Origin: Actinophytocola xanthii
GTDB taxonomy: Bacteria > Actinomycetota > Actinomycetes > Mycobacteriales > Pseudonocardiaceae
Length of the DNA stretch: 64,000 nucleotides
Direction: 5' to 3'
Assembly: GCF_001921205.1 (NCBI RefSeq)
Contig: NZ_MSIE01000019.1
Location: 1-64,000, forward strand
Below, in pieces: positions 12,014-20,214 of this stretch; the first letter of the stretch is position 1; each line of letters starts with the position of its first letter. The translations under genes and the position numbers were made by a program. A model generated the notes under the pieces. That model was not told the origin of the DNA. It searched no databases and saw only the letters and a list, made by a program, of their open reading frames with translations.

Positions 12014-12025
12014 CCGGGACGCGTC

Positions 12026-12766
12026 CTATCCGTGGGCGGCGACGAACAGGCCCCGCCCGCTCGGCCCGCCCTCCCGGTACTCCGCACGCAGGCCGGCGTC
12101 GTCGAACGCCGTCAGGTACTGGTCGCGGGTGAACAGCGAGTGCACCTCGCACTCGGTGAAGTCCTCGATGCCCTCGGCGTCGGCCACCGTGTAGCGGATC
12201 GTCATCCGGCTGGTGTCACCGTCGCGCACCGAGTGGGACAGCCGGGTGATGGCCCTGCCGTCCTGGACCACCGCCGAAGCCGTCACGTAGCCGTGGCGAA
12301 ACCGCTCGGGGAACCACCAGGGCTCCACGACCACCACCCCGTCCGGGGCGGTGTGCGCGGCCAGGCAGCGCAGCGTCGCGCAGAGCTCGTCGGTGGAGGT
12401 CGCGTAGGCGATCGAGAAGCACATGCACAGCACCGCGTCGTAGACCCGGCCGAGGTCGAACCCGCGCATGTCGCCGGTGTGCACCCGCTCCCAGCCGACC
12501 TTGGCCCGGGCGATGTCGCCCATCGGCACCGACAGCTCCAGGCCGTCGGCCCGGTCGAACAGCTCGACGAGGCGGCGCAGGTGGTTGCCGGTGCCGCAGG
12601 CGACGTCGAGCACCGACGTGGCGTCGGGACAGCGCGAGCGGACCAGCGCGGCGACCGTGTCCGCCTCCGCCGACCAGTCCTTGCCGCGTGAGCCGTAGAC
12701 GGCGTCGTAGATGTCGGCCTGGCGCCGCCCGTACTGGGTGCCGGCCGGAGCGGGGATGGCGGTCAT
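12026..12766 (-). CDS. TDP-aminosugar N,N-dimethyltransferase (DesVI/TylM1/SpnS type)
   Basis: 246 residues, class I methyltransferase with SAM motif VLDVACGTGNHL. It agrees closely with recalled DesVI over YDAVYGSRGKDW, DGVVVVEPWWFPERF, RLSHSVRDGD and the C-terminal YREGGPSGRGLFV. Members add two methyl groups to the amino group of TDP-3- or 4-amino-deoxyhexoses. ATG 12766 is preferred because AAAGAGG precedes it by five bases; GTG 12772 would sit on that site. It follows the aminotransferase by a few bases, so the pair should make a dimethylamino sugar. The attached position (C4 rather than C3) follows from the partner's similarity to SpnR. Confidence 0.92.
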   Translation of the reverse strand: MTAIPAPAGTQYGRRQADIYDAVYGSRGKDWSAEADTVAALVRSRCPDATSVLDVACGTGNHLRRLVELFDRADGLELSVPMGDIARAKVGWERVHTGDMRGFDLGRVYDAVLCMCFSIAYATSTDELCATLRCLAAHTAPDGVVVVEPWWFPERFRHGYVTASAVVQDGRAITRLSHSVRDGDTSRMTIRYTVADAEGIEDFTECEVHSLFTRDQYLTAFDDAGLRAEYREGGPSGRGLFVAAHG

Positions 12767-12777
12767 CGTCACCTCTT

Positions 12778-13938
12778 TCAGACAGCGAGTGTTTCCGGCA
12801 CGGTCGCGGTCACCGACCGCATTACCGTGTCCACGACCAACCGGACGTCGTCGTCGGTGAGGGCCTGGTGCAGCGGCAGCAGCAGCGTCTCCTCGGCCGC
12901 CCGCTCGGTCCCGGGCAGCACCTGGTCGGTCGCGCCGTAGATCGGCACCTGGTGCAGGGCCGGGTACCGGAACGTCGTGTACACCCCCGCGGCCAGCAGG
13001 TCGGACGCCAACCGGTCACGCAGCGCCGGTGCCACCTGGACCCAGTAGAAGTAGCCGGAGCTGGTGTGCCCGTCGGGCAGCGGCGGCGGCGTATGCAGCC
13101 CATCGATCCCGGCCAACAGGCTGTCGTAGGTGGCGGCGATCTCCAGCCGCCGCTCGACGAACCCGGCCAACCGGCGAAGCTGCACGCTGCCCAGGGCGCC
13201 GGTGATGTCGTTGCCGATGATCCGCCGACCGGGTTCGGCGACGTTCAGGTCCCACCAGCGGGGCGTCTGTCCAGCCTGGACGAAGCCGCTGGACTTCACC
13301 ATGCCGAAGTAGGCGAGCCGGCGGGCCCGCTCGGACAGCTCGGGATCGCGCACGTAGAGCATGCCCCCGTCGCCGGTCACGAGGATCTTCATCGCGTCGA
13401 AGCTCCACACGGCGAGGTCGCCAAATGTGCCGCACGCCTGACCGTCCACCTGGGAGGCCACAGCGCAGGCGGCGTCCTCGATCAACGGCACGCCGCGGTC
13501 GCGGCAGAGCCGGGAGATCGACGCGATGTCGCCGGGACTGCCGCCGAAGTGCAGCACCAGCACGGCCTTGGTCCGCGGGGTGAGCGCGGCGGCGACGTCG
13601 GCCGCGGTCGGGTTGAGAGTGCGCGGCTCGACATCGCAGAACACCGGTCGCGCGCCGCTGGCGAGAACGGCGTTGCCGGCCGCGACGAAGCTGGGCGAGG
13701 GCAGCACGACCTCGTCACCCGGTCCGAGCCCGAGCAACTCGACGGCCAGGAACAGGCCGGCCGTCGCGCAGTTGATCAGCTGCACCCGCGACGCCGGAAC
13801 CCCGAGGTGCTCGGCGAACTCGGCCTCGAACGCCGTGGCCCGCGGGCCGTAGCCGAGCCAGTTGCTGGCGAAGACGTCCGCTACCGCGGCCGCCTCCTCC
13901 TCGCCCAACGTCGGCTGGAAGACATTGATTTTACCCAT
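12778..13938 (-). CDS. TDP-4-keto-deoxysugar 4-aminotransferase, SpnR-like (DegT/DnrJ/EryC1)
   Basis: 386 residues, PLP-dependent sugar aminotransferase. The Schiff-base lysine is Lys184 in WSFDAMK, followed by the GDGG segment; the cofactor Asp is in IEDAACAVAS. From memory the overall wording is much nearer SpnR, which aminates C4 in forosamine biosynthesis, than DesV or DesI, as in NWLGYGPRATAFEAEFAEHL. Neighbours supply the rest: 2,3-dehydratase, 3-ketoreductase and N-dimethyltransferase. Without a 3-deoxygenase (SpnQ type) the expected sugar would keep O3, giving a 4-dimethylamino-2,4,6-trideoxyhexose rather than forosamine. The regiochemistry is by homology only. Confidence 0.9.
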   Translation of the reverse strand: MGKINVFQPTLGEEEAAAVADVFASNWLGYGPRATAFEAEFAEHLGVPASRVQLINCATAGLFLAVELLGLGPGDEVVLPSPSFVAAGNAVLASGARPVFCDVEPRTLNPTAADVAAALTPRTKAVLVLHFGGSPGDIASISRLCRDRGVPLIEDAACAVASQVDGQACGTFGDLAVWSFDAMKILVTGDGGMLYVRDPELSERARRLAYFGMVKSSGFVQAGQTPRWWDLNVAEPGRRIIGNDITGALGSVQLRRLAGFVERRLEIAATYDSLLAGIDGLHTPPPLPDGHTSSGYFYWVQVAPALRDRLASDLLAAGVYTTFRYPALHQVPIYGATDQVLPGTERAAEETLLLPLHQALTDDDVRLVVDTVMRSVTATVPETLAV

Positions 13939-13957
13939 GGCGTGTGCACCTTTCGAG

Positions 13958-15202
13958 TCATCGCCGATGGCGTGCGGTGAGCTCCTCGAGCACCGGGACC
14001 ACCTCGTGGAGGCCGCGACGCCGGCGCAGCTCCTCGTGGAAGGCGACGGCGCTCTTGGCGAACTGGGGCTCCTCGAGCAACCTCGACAGCTGCTCCCGCA
14101 GGACCCCCGCGGTCAACCCGGCCGGGTTCACGACCAGACCGACGCCCTGGTCGGTGAGGTGGCGGCCGACGTTCTCCTCGGCCCAGAACGGCACCGAGGT
14201 CACCAACTGCGGGACCTCGAAGGTTCCGGCCGCGAGCGCCGTGCCGTCCCCGCCGTGGTGGATGATCGCCGAGCAGCTGGGCAGGAGCTGGTTGAGGGGG
14301 ACGTAGTCGACGATGCGGACGTTGTCCGGCACGTCGCCGTCGAAGGAGGACGCGGGCAGCGTGACGACCAGCTCGATGTCCAGGGTGGCCAGTTCGCGGA
14401 CCACGTCGGGCAGCGGGTGGCCGGCCTCGGAGAACAGCAGGCGGCCCCGGCCGCCGACACCGAGCGTCAGTACCACCCGGGGCCGCTCGGGCGGGGTGCT
14501 CACCCAGTCCTCGACGGCGCCGCCGCCGTTGTAGGGCACCCACCGCACCGGTACGTACTCGAGGTCGACGGGGACCCGCCAGCTGTCCGGCCGGGGGTCC
14601 ACCGTCCACTGGCCCAGCAGCAGCTCGGGTTCGAACTCCATGCCGTGGCGCTCGAGCATGGGCGCCATGAGCCAGTCCAGCGAGCCGTTCACCATCGGCG
14701 GGCAGGTGTCCGGTTCGCGCTCGGCGAACCGCTCCCACAGCCAGCCGACGTTGTCCTGCCCCCAGAGGAAACGCGCGTGGGCGGCGCCGCAGGTCCGGGC
14801 GGCGATCGACGCCGGGACGCAGAGCGGGTCCCACAGCACGAGGTCGGGCCGCCACTGCCGGCAGACCTCGACCAGCTCGTCGAGTGCGGGGGTGTACGAG
14901 GTGAACGCGCCGATCAGGGCCAGCCAGGCATCGTGCCACGGCTCGTCCGGCTCACACCGCAGGACCAGCCGGTCGTTGAGCGTGTCGAGCTTGTCCGGAT
15001 TGGAGTTGAACTCGACGATGTGCCGCACCATCTCGTTGTCCCCGAAGGGGATGGCGGTCAGGCCTGTCCGCGCGATCGCGTCCGCCATGGACGGGTGCGC
15101 GGCCACGCGGACCTCGTGGCCCTCGTTCTGCAGCGCCCAGGCCAGCGGCACGATCGGGTGTAGGTGGGCCGTCGCGGGGAAGATCGTGAAGAGGACTCGC
15201 AC
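13958..15202 (-). CDS. Macrolide glycosyltransferase (GT1, EryCIII/DesVII/SpnP type)
   Basis: 414 residues from GTG 15202, with GAAGGAG at good spacing. GT-B fold: N-terminal acceptor domain starting MRVLFTIFPATAHLHPIVPL with RPDLVLWDPLCVPAS, and a C-terminal nucleotide-sugar domain with VDYVPLNQLLPSCSAIIHHG and a variant GGDGTALAAGTFEVPQ in place of the common GGAGT. The neighbouring aminosugar genes suggest it transfers the dimethylaminosugar, and members of this group often use a P450-like helper protein. No such helper lacking the heme Cys is seen here. Confidence 0.92.
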   Translation of the reverse strand: MRVLFTIFPATAHLHPIVPLAWALQNEGHEVRVAAHPSMADAIARTGLTAIPFGDNEMVRHIVEFNSNPDKLDTLNDRLVLRCEPDEPWHDAWLALIGAFTSYTPALDELVEVCRQWRPDLVLWDPLCVPASIAARTCGAAHARFLWGQDNVGWLWERFAEREPDTCPPMVNGSLDWLMAPMLERHGMEFEPELLLGQWTVDPRPDSWRVPVDLEYVPVRWVPYNGGGAVEDWVSTPPERPRVVLTLGVGGRGRLLFSEAGHPLPDVVRELATLDIELVVTLPASSFDGDVPDNVRIVDYVPLNQLLPSCSAIIHHGGDGTALAAGTFEVPQLVTSVPFWAEENVGRHLTDQGVGLVVNPAGLTAGVLREQLSRLLEEPQFAKSAVAFHEELRRRRGLHEVVPVLEELTARHRR

Positions 15203-15234
15203 GGGCGCTCCTTCGGCGTGCTGGTGTGCGGCGG

Positions 15235-15843
15235 TCAGACGAACGCGGGTGCGCGGTCCAGCTCCAGGCAGGTCGCGTAGTCGGGCAGCATCCCGCGCTC
15301 GCGGGACTCGGCCAGGGTGAGCGCGGCGGCGTCCCGTTCGGACATCAGCGGCTCCAGGCCCGGCGGCAGCGGCAGCGCGAGCGCGGGGTCCAACGGGGAC
15401 ACGGCGAGCTCGTTGGCCGCGACGTAGACCTGGGAGAGCAGGTACACCACCATCGAGTCGGCCTCCAGCACGACCGACCCGTGCCCGACGCCGACCGGGC
15501 AGTAGACCGAGCGGCCCTCGGCCTCGTCCAGCACCACCGAGTCCGACATGCCGAAGGTCGGCGAGCCGACCCGCAGGTCGACCTGGAAGTCGATGACCTT
15601 GCCCCGTGGGCAGTAGACGTACTTCGCCCCGCCAGGAGGGGTCGCGGTGTAGTGGATGCCGCGCAGCACACCCGGTCGCCGGGAGAGGTTGTGGCTGGCC
15701 TGCCGGACCGGGAACAGCGGTCTGCCGACCGCGGCCGCGAACGCCTCCTCCTGGAACGGCGAGGTGAAGTAGCCGCGGCTGTCGGGGAACCGCTCCGGCG
15801 TGAACTCGAAGGCCCCCTCGATCCGCAGTGGCCGTACCCGCAT
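15235..15843 (-). CDS. dTDP-4-keto-6-deoxyhexose 3,5- or 5-epimerase (RmlC family)
   Basis: 202 residues from ATG 15843 with GAAGGGAG upstream, the normal size for RmlC-type cupins. Visible features are DSRGYFTSPF, the catalytic-His segment LRGIHYTATPPG, KVIDFQVDLRVGSPTFG and VGVGHGSVVLE. Such enzymes epimerize C5, or C3 and C5, of TDP-4-keto sugars, moving the route to the L series. Its presence next to a 4-ketoreductase argues that one sugar made here is an L-2,6-dideoxyhexose or that the aminosugar itself is L. Only C5 or both carbons may be affected; the sequence does not tell. Confidence 0.88.
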   Translation of the reverse strand: MRVRPLRIEGAFEFTPERFPDSRGYFTSPFQEEAFAAAVGRPLFPVRQASHNLSRRPGVLRGIHYTATPPGGAKYVYCPRGKVIDFQVDLRVGSPTFGMSDSVVLDEAEGRSVYCPVGVGHGSVVLEADSMVVYLLSQVYVAANELAVSPLDPALALPLPPGLEPLMSERDAAALTLAESRERGMLPDYATCLELDRAPAFV

Positions 15844-15856
15844 GGTCGCGCTCCCT

Positions 15857-16642
15857 TCAGTTCGCCGCCGGGACCCGCTCGACGCCGCGCACGGTCCGCG
15901 CGGTTCCGTCGAGGTAGCGGTCCAGCAGGTCGTCGACATATCCCGGCCCGAGGTCGAGGTCGCCGAACTCGGGGACCAGCCGGTGCAGCTTGGTCGTGCT
16001 GACCCGGGCCGGTTCGATGTCCTGGCCGACGTATGCCCGTCGCGGCACCACGCCCAGCCGGTCGACGAGCGCGTCGAGCAGGTTCTCGACGTCGCGGGGT
16101 TGTCCGGTCGCGACGTTCACCACCTCGTCGGTCACCCCGGCGGTGAGCAACCGGTCGAGCGCGAGCAGCAGGTGCCGGACGTCGACCAGGTCGCGCTGTG
16201 CGCCGCGGAAGACCGTGACGGCGCCGGCGAGGACCTGCCTCGTCAGCGCCGGCAGCAGCTGGTCGGGCGGTGCGCCGGCGCCGACGACGTAGCCGAGCCG
16301 CAGGACCAGCCAGCGGGCCCCGGACAGCGCGCACACCCGCTCCAGCCCCAGCTTGTGCCGGCCGTAGGGGGTGCGCGGGAAGACCGGCCCGTGCTCGGTG
16401 CCGGGGCAGTCGTGCCCGGCGTACATGCCGGTGGAGGCGGTGGAGAAGAACACGGCTGTCCGCCCTTCCGCGCGACAGCGCCGCAGCACGTCGTAGACCA
16501 GGGCGGACTCCCGGTCGAACGCGGCGCCCTCGGTGGAGCCAGCGCTGGAGACGCCGGCGGCGATCACCACCGCGTGCGGGTGGCGGGCGCCGAAGTGGGG
16601 TACGAGGTGTCGGGCGAGGAACCCGTGGCCGATGACCTCCAT
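15857..16642 (-). CDS. NDP-4-keto-deoxyhexose 4-ketoreductase (extended SDR)
   Basis: 261 residues from ATG 16642, which shares one base with the stop of the gene before it (TGATG). The nucleotide motif is GHGFLARHL at the very N-terminus; catalytic residues appear as STASTGMY and YGRHK (YxxxK). It matches the NAD-dependent epimerase/dehydratase group that reduces C4 of TDP-deoxysugars, the last step before transfer. With an aminotransferase that also consumes a 4-keto sugar, this enzyme implies a second, neutral sugar branch competing for the same intermediate. Stereochemistry is not predictable. Confidence 0.82.
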   Translation of the reverse strand: MEVIGHGFLARHLVPHFGARHPHAVVIAAGVSSAGSTEGAAFDRESALVYDVLRRCRAEGRTAVFFSTASTGMYAGHDCPGTEHGPVFPRTPYGRHKLGLERVCALSGARWLVLRLGYVVGAGAPPDQLLPALTRQVLAGAVTVFRGAQRDLVDVRHLLLALDRLLTAGVTDEVVNVATGQPRDVENLLDALVDRLGVVPRRAYVGQDIEPARVSTTKLHRLVPEFGDLDLGPGYVDDLLDRYLDGTARTVRGVERVPAAN

Positions 16643-17643
16643 CAGCGCGCACCGTCCGTGCCGGGCACCCGGACGGCGACCGAGCGGATCTCCTCGACCA
16701 GCCTGGCCGTCTCCTGCGCCCCGGCGAGCCACGGAGCCTCCGTCCGGTCCGTGCGCCCGCCCAGCGCGGCGTCGGCGAACGAGCCGAGCGAGCGCCGGAT
16801 CTGGTGCGCCGCGGAGAGGATGAAGGTCTCGGTGTGGTCCTGTTCCTCGATCCGCAGCGACGGCTGGTACTCCGGCGGGGTGATGAACGCCCGGTCCAGG
16901 AGCAGCGACGCCGCGCTCCCCCACAGCTGGTAGCGGCAGCGGTAGGTGTGCTGGAAGCCGAACTCGAGGTCGGCGAGGACCCCCTGCGGGGACACCAGCA
17001 GCGCGTGTCCGCTCACGTCGATGCCGAGCTGGTCGTCGACCCGCAGGACGGCGCCGGCGACCGTGAGCCCCTCGCCGAGCAGGAGCCAGGCCAGCCGGAG
17101 CGGGTAGACGCCGGTGTCGAGCAGCGCACCGCCGCCCAGGCCCGCGTCGTAGCGGATGTCGCTGGCGGGCAGCGGCGGGATGCCGAAGGAGGCGGAGAGC
17201 GTGCGCACCTCGCCGAACCGGCCCCGCGCCATGAGCTCTCGCACCCGCTCGTGCTGGGGATGGTGCAGGAAGGCGAAGTTCTCGCGGAGGACGAGGCCCC
17301 GCTCGGCGGCGAGGTCGACGACGTCCTTGGTCGTGGCCGGGTCGCCGGTGAGCGGCTTCTCGCAGAGCACGTGCTTGCCCGCCGCCAGCGCGCGTCGGGT
17401 CCACTCGTGGTGCAGGGCGTTGGGCAGGCCGATGTAGACGGCGCCGACGTCGTCGTTCTCGACCAGCTCGTCGTAACCGCACGGCGTGCCGCCGAACTCG
17501 GCGGCGAAGGCGACCGCCCGCTCGGGCGTGCGGCTGGCGACGGCGGCGATCCGGACCTGGTCCAGCGATGTCGCGGCCGGCAGTGTCCGGCGGCGGGCGA
17601 TCGAGGAGCACCCGAGCACCCCCAGTGACAGCGGAGGTGTCAT
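16642..17643 (-). CDS. TDP-3,4-diketo-2,6-dideoxyhexose 3-ketoreductase (Gfo/Idh/MocA)
   Basis: 333 residues. Rossmann segment LGVLGCSSIARR at the N-terminus, the family EKP motif in HVLCEKPLTGD, and the Gfo/Idh substrate domain after it. It starts within the stop codon of the 2,3-dehydratase (ATGA, 17640-17643), so the two are translationally coupled. That pairing is diagnostic: the dehydratase makes an unstable 3,4-diketo sugar and this enzyme (SpnN/TylC1-like group) reduces C3 at once. The result is a TDP-4-keto-2,6-dideoxyhexose. The configuration at C3 is not readable from the sequence. Confidence 0.92.
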   Translation of the reverse strand: MTPPLSLGVLGCSSIARRRTLPAATSLDQVRIAAVASRTPERAVAFAAEFGGTPCGYDELVENDDVGAVYIGLPNALHHEWTRRALAAGKHVLCEKPLTGDPATTKDVVDLAAERGLVLRENFAFLHHPQHERVRELMARGRFGEVRTLSASFGIPPLPASDIRYDAGLGGGALLDTGVYPLRLAWLLLGEGLTVAGAVLRVDDQLGIDVSGHALLVSPQGVLADLEFGFQHTYRCRYQLWGSAASLLLDRAFITPPEYQPSLRIEEQDHTETFILSAAHQIRRSLGSFADAALGGRTDRTEAPWLAGAQETARLVEEIRSVAVRVPGTDGAR

Positions 17644-19070
17644 CGGAGGCCTCGCAGGCAGGCGACGAGGGTCCGGGCCTGGACGTTGACGTAGTTGCTG
17701 TGCCGGAGCAGGCCGTTGAGCTGGTGGACGGTGAGCCAGCGGAAGTCCGGTCGTCCGCCGTCCGGGAAGTCGGCGTCGACCTCGATGATCTGGTAGCGGT
17801 TGCGGGCGTGGTAGAAGCGGCCGCCCTCCTCGGACAGCTCGGTGTCGAACAGCACCCGGTCCTGGTCGCGGCCGAGCACGAGGTCCAGGAACGGCGGGCG
17901 TTTCTCCGGTGCCACGTCCTCGTAGTTGTCCGGGGTGCACTGGACGGTGGGCGCGAGCTCGACCGTGCCGTGGTAGCCGGGTTCGGCCCTGGCGCTGACC
18001 AGCGCGTGCAGCACGCCGTCGACCCGCTTGACGAGCAACGCGATCGCGCCGGTCCCGCAGGGCATGAGCAGCGGCTGGGTCCAGCTGCCCACCTCACGGC
18101 TGTTGGCCAGCACGGCCACGGCGATCACGGTGAAGAACAGGCCGCGCTCGTGCTGGATCTCGTGGCTCGTGCGCTTCCACTGGCGCACCTCGTTGAGACC
18201 GATCAGCTCGGCCCGCACGGTGTGCTCGGACTCCCGGGAGGTGATCCAGCTCATCATCTCGACGGAGGTGCTCAGGCCGCCCTCGGCCGGGTCGCACGAG
18301 CGCAGCAGCGCCGAGGTGACCTCCCCACCGTCCTCCCCGCCGCCCTCGAACCCGCCGGGCATGCACGACAGCACGGTCCGGGCGTCCATGTTGACCACGT
18401 TGTCCTCGGCGAGGAGCCGGTGCACCTGGCCGAGGGTCAGCCAGCAGAAGTCCTCGAGCGGCTCGACCTCGTCGTCCACCTCGACGATCATGTTCCGGTT
18501 GCGCTTGCGGTAGAACCATGAACCCTGCTCGGACTGCAGGACGTCGGCGAGCACACGCCCACCGCTCAGGTCCCGGAACCGGTCGAGGTAGGGCACCGAA
18601 CCGCCCTCGTGCACCCGAAGATAGTTGCTCCTGGTCGCCTGGACGGTCGGGGAGACCTGGACTCCGCCCGGGTTTCCCGGCTCGGACTTGGCCTGCAGCA
18701 GGCAGTGCAGCACACCGTCGATCTCGCGGACGAGGATGCCGAGGATCCCGATCTCGGGCTGGTTGATGATCGGCTGGGTCCAGGCCGGCACCGGCCCGTA
18801 GTCGGACTCGACGCGCAAACCCTGGATCCGGAAGAACTTCCCGCTGTCGTGGTGCAGGTCGCCGCTGTCCTCGTCGAACCGCCAGCGACGCAGGTCCTCG
18901 AACGGGATCCGCTCGACCCGGTGCACCTGGTTCGCGCTCCGGTCCGCGAGCCAGGAACGCACCTCGTCCATCGAATGGAGTCCGTTGTCGACGGTACGGG
19001 CGGAGTACGCCAGGCGCTCGGCCAGCGTGTCGTCCGGCTTGCGCAGCAACGACCTTCCAGCCGTAGTCAT
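17640..19070 (-). CDS. NDP-hexose 2,3-dehydratase
   Basis: 476 residues, the usual length for this family (SpnO, TylX3, EryBVI). It is an internal duplication: two halves of about 215 residues, each with a sxW/hxV segment, FxV or FRI core strands, SWTQPLL or AWTQPII, LVK/LVR-xDGVLH and a C-terminal RWLT or CWLT with NxVNMxAR. It removes the C2 hydroxyl from TDP-4-keto-6-deoxyglucose and so commits the pathway to 2-deoxysugars. Start ATG 19070 has AAGGAGAG upstream. It is coupled to the 3-ketoreductase behind it. Confidence 0.95.
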   Translation of the reverse strand: MTTAGRSLLRKPDDTLAERLAYSARTVDNGLHSMDEVRSWLADRSANQVHRVERIPFEDLRRWRFDEDSGDLHHDSGKFFRIQGLRVESDYGPVPAWTQPIINQPEIGILGILVREIDGVLHCLLQAKSEPGNPGGVQVSPTVQATRSNYLRVHEGGSVPYLDRFRDLSGGRVLADVLQSEQGSWFYRKRNRNMIVEVDDEVEPLEDFCWLTLGQVHRLLAEDNVVNMDARTVLSCMPGGFEGGGEDGGEVTSALLRSCDPAEGGLSTSVEMMSWITSRESEHTVRAELIGLNEVRQWKRTSHEIQHERGLFFTVIAVAVLANSREVGSWTQPLLMPCGTGAIALLVKRVDGVLHALVSARAEPGYHGTVELAPTVQCTPDNYEDVAPEKRPPFLDLVLGRDQDRVLFDTELSEEGGRFYHARNRYQIIEVDADFPDGGRPDFRWLTVHQLNGLLRHSNYVNVQARTLVACLRGLR

Positions 19071-19119
19071 GGGCTCTCCTTACGTCGCTCCACAGCCATT
19101 GGTACCGGGAAATGTGTAG

Positions 19120-20202
19120 TCAGAACCCCAGTGTGGTCGGGGGAAGCAGGACCCGGCCGTGGTCGCCGATGACCAACGTATGTCGCAAAGGGACAATCGG
19201 TGCGGCGGTCACCTCGACATCCCGGCCGACGAGCGAGGACTCGACCCGCCGGACGCCGTCGAACACCGACCGGGCGAGGACGATCGAACCCTCGATACCG
19301 CTGTCCCTGATCGTGCAGTGCTCGGCTATCGAGGTCGCGGGGCCGACGTAGGAGCCGCTGACGACGCTGCCCGCACCGATGATCGCCGGACCGACCACGG
19401 TGGACCCGGTGACCCTCGCCCCGGCCTCGACGCGCACCCGCCCGACAATTCGGCTCTCGGCGTCGACCTCCCCGAGCACCGCCGGCTCGACCGCCTCGAG
19501 CATCCTCCGGTTGACCTCCAGGATGTCGGCCACGGTCCCGGTGTCCTTCCAGAACCCGGAAATCTCCAGCACCCGCACGTCCGCACCGGCGACGAGCAGC
19601 CACTGCACGGCATCGGTGATCTCCAGCTCGCCACGTTCCGACGGGGTGATCGCGCCGACCGCCGTGTGCACGGCCGGGGTGAACAGGTACACGCCGACCA
19701 TCGCGAGGTCGCTGCGCGGGTTCGCCGGCTTCTCCTCCAGCCGCAGCAGCCGGCCGTCGCCGTCGAGCTCGGCCACGCCGAACGCCGACGGGTCGGCGAC
19801 CTTGGTGACGAGGAGCTGCGCGTCCGGGCGGTGTTCGCGGAACCGCTCCACGGCCGGGCCGACGCCGCCGAACACCACGTTGTCCCCGAGGAACATCAGG
19901 AAGTCCTCGTCGCCGAGGTAGTCCCGGGCGATCACCACGGCGTGGGCCAGTCCCAGCGGCGCCGACTGGCGCAGGTAGGTCACGGCCAGGCCGAACCGCG
20001 AGCCGTCGCCCACCGCGGCGCGCACCTCGTCCTCGGTGTCCCCGACGACCATCCCGACCTCGACGATGCCCACCTCGGCTATCGACTCCAGGACGTGGAA
20101 CAGGATCGGCTTGTTGGCCACGGGAACCAGTTGCTTGGCCGAGGTGTGGGTGATCGGGCGCAGCCGCGTGCCGGCACCGCCGGCGAGGACGAGAGCTTTC
20201 AT
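19120..20202 (-). CDS. Glucose-1-phosphate thymidylyltransferase, long form
   Basis: 360 residues, longer than primary-metabolism RmlA (about 290) and typical of the secondary-metabolism form (StrD, MtmD, DesIII kind) with a C-terminal left-handed beta-helix. N-terminal signature GGAGTRLRPITHTSAKQLVP, then SAPLGLAHAV, MFLGDNV, RLEEKP and ITDAVQWL with FWKDTGT. It converts glucose-1-phosphate and dTTP to TDP-glucose, the first step of the deoxysugar route. The next enzyme, TDP-glucose 4,6-dehydratase, is not in this window. RBS GGAGG lies before ATG 20202. Confidence 0.94.
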   Translation of the reverse strand: MKALVLAGGAGTRLRPITHTSAKQLVPVANKPILFHVLESIAEVGIVEVGMVVGDTEDEVRAAVGDGSRFGLAVTYLRQSAPLGLAHAVVIARDYLGDEDFLMFLGDNVVFGGVGPAVERFREHRPDAQLLVTKVADPSAFGVAELDGDGRLLRLEEKPANPRSDLAMVGVYLFTPAVHTAVGAITPSERGELEITDAVQWLLVAGADVRVLEISGFWKDTGTVADILEVNRRMLEAVEPAVLGEVDAESRIVGRVRVEAGARVTGSTVVGPAIIGAGSVVSGSYVGPATSIAEHCTIRDSGIEGSIVLARSVFDGVRRVESSLVGRDVEVTAAPIVPLRHTLVIGDHGRVLLPPTTLGF

Positions 20203-20214
20203 GGCGCCTCCGTT

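Noticed and set aside
12766-12772. GTG 12772 as start of the N-methyltransferase
   Set aside because: The ribosome site AAAGAGG would directly touch that codon; ATG 12766 has normal spacing.
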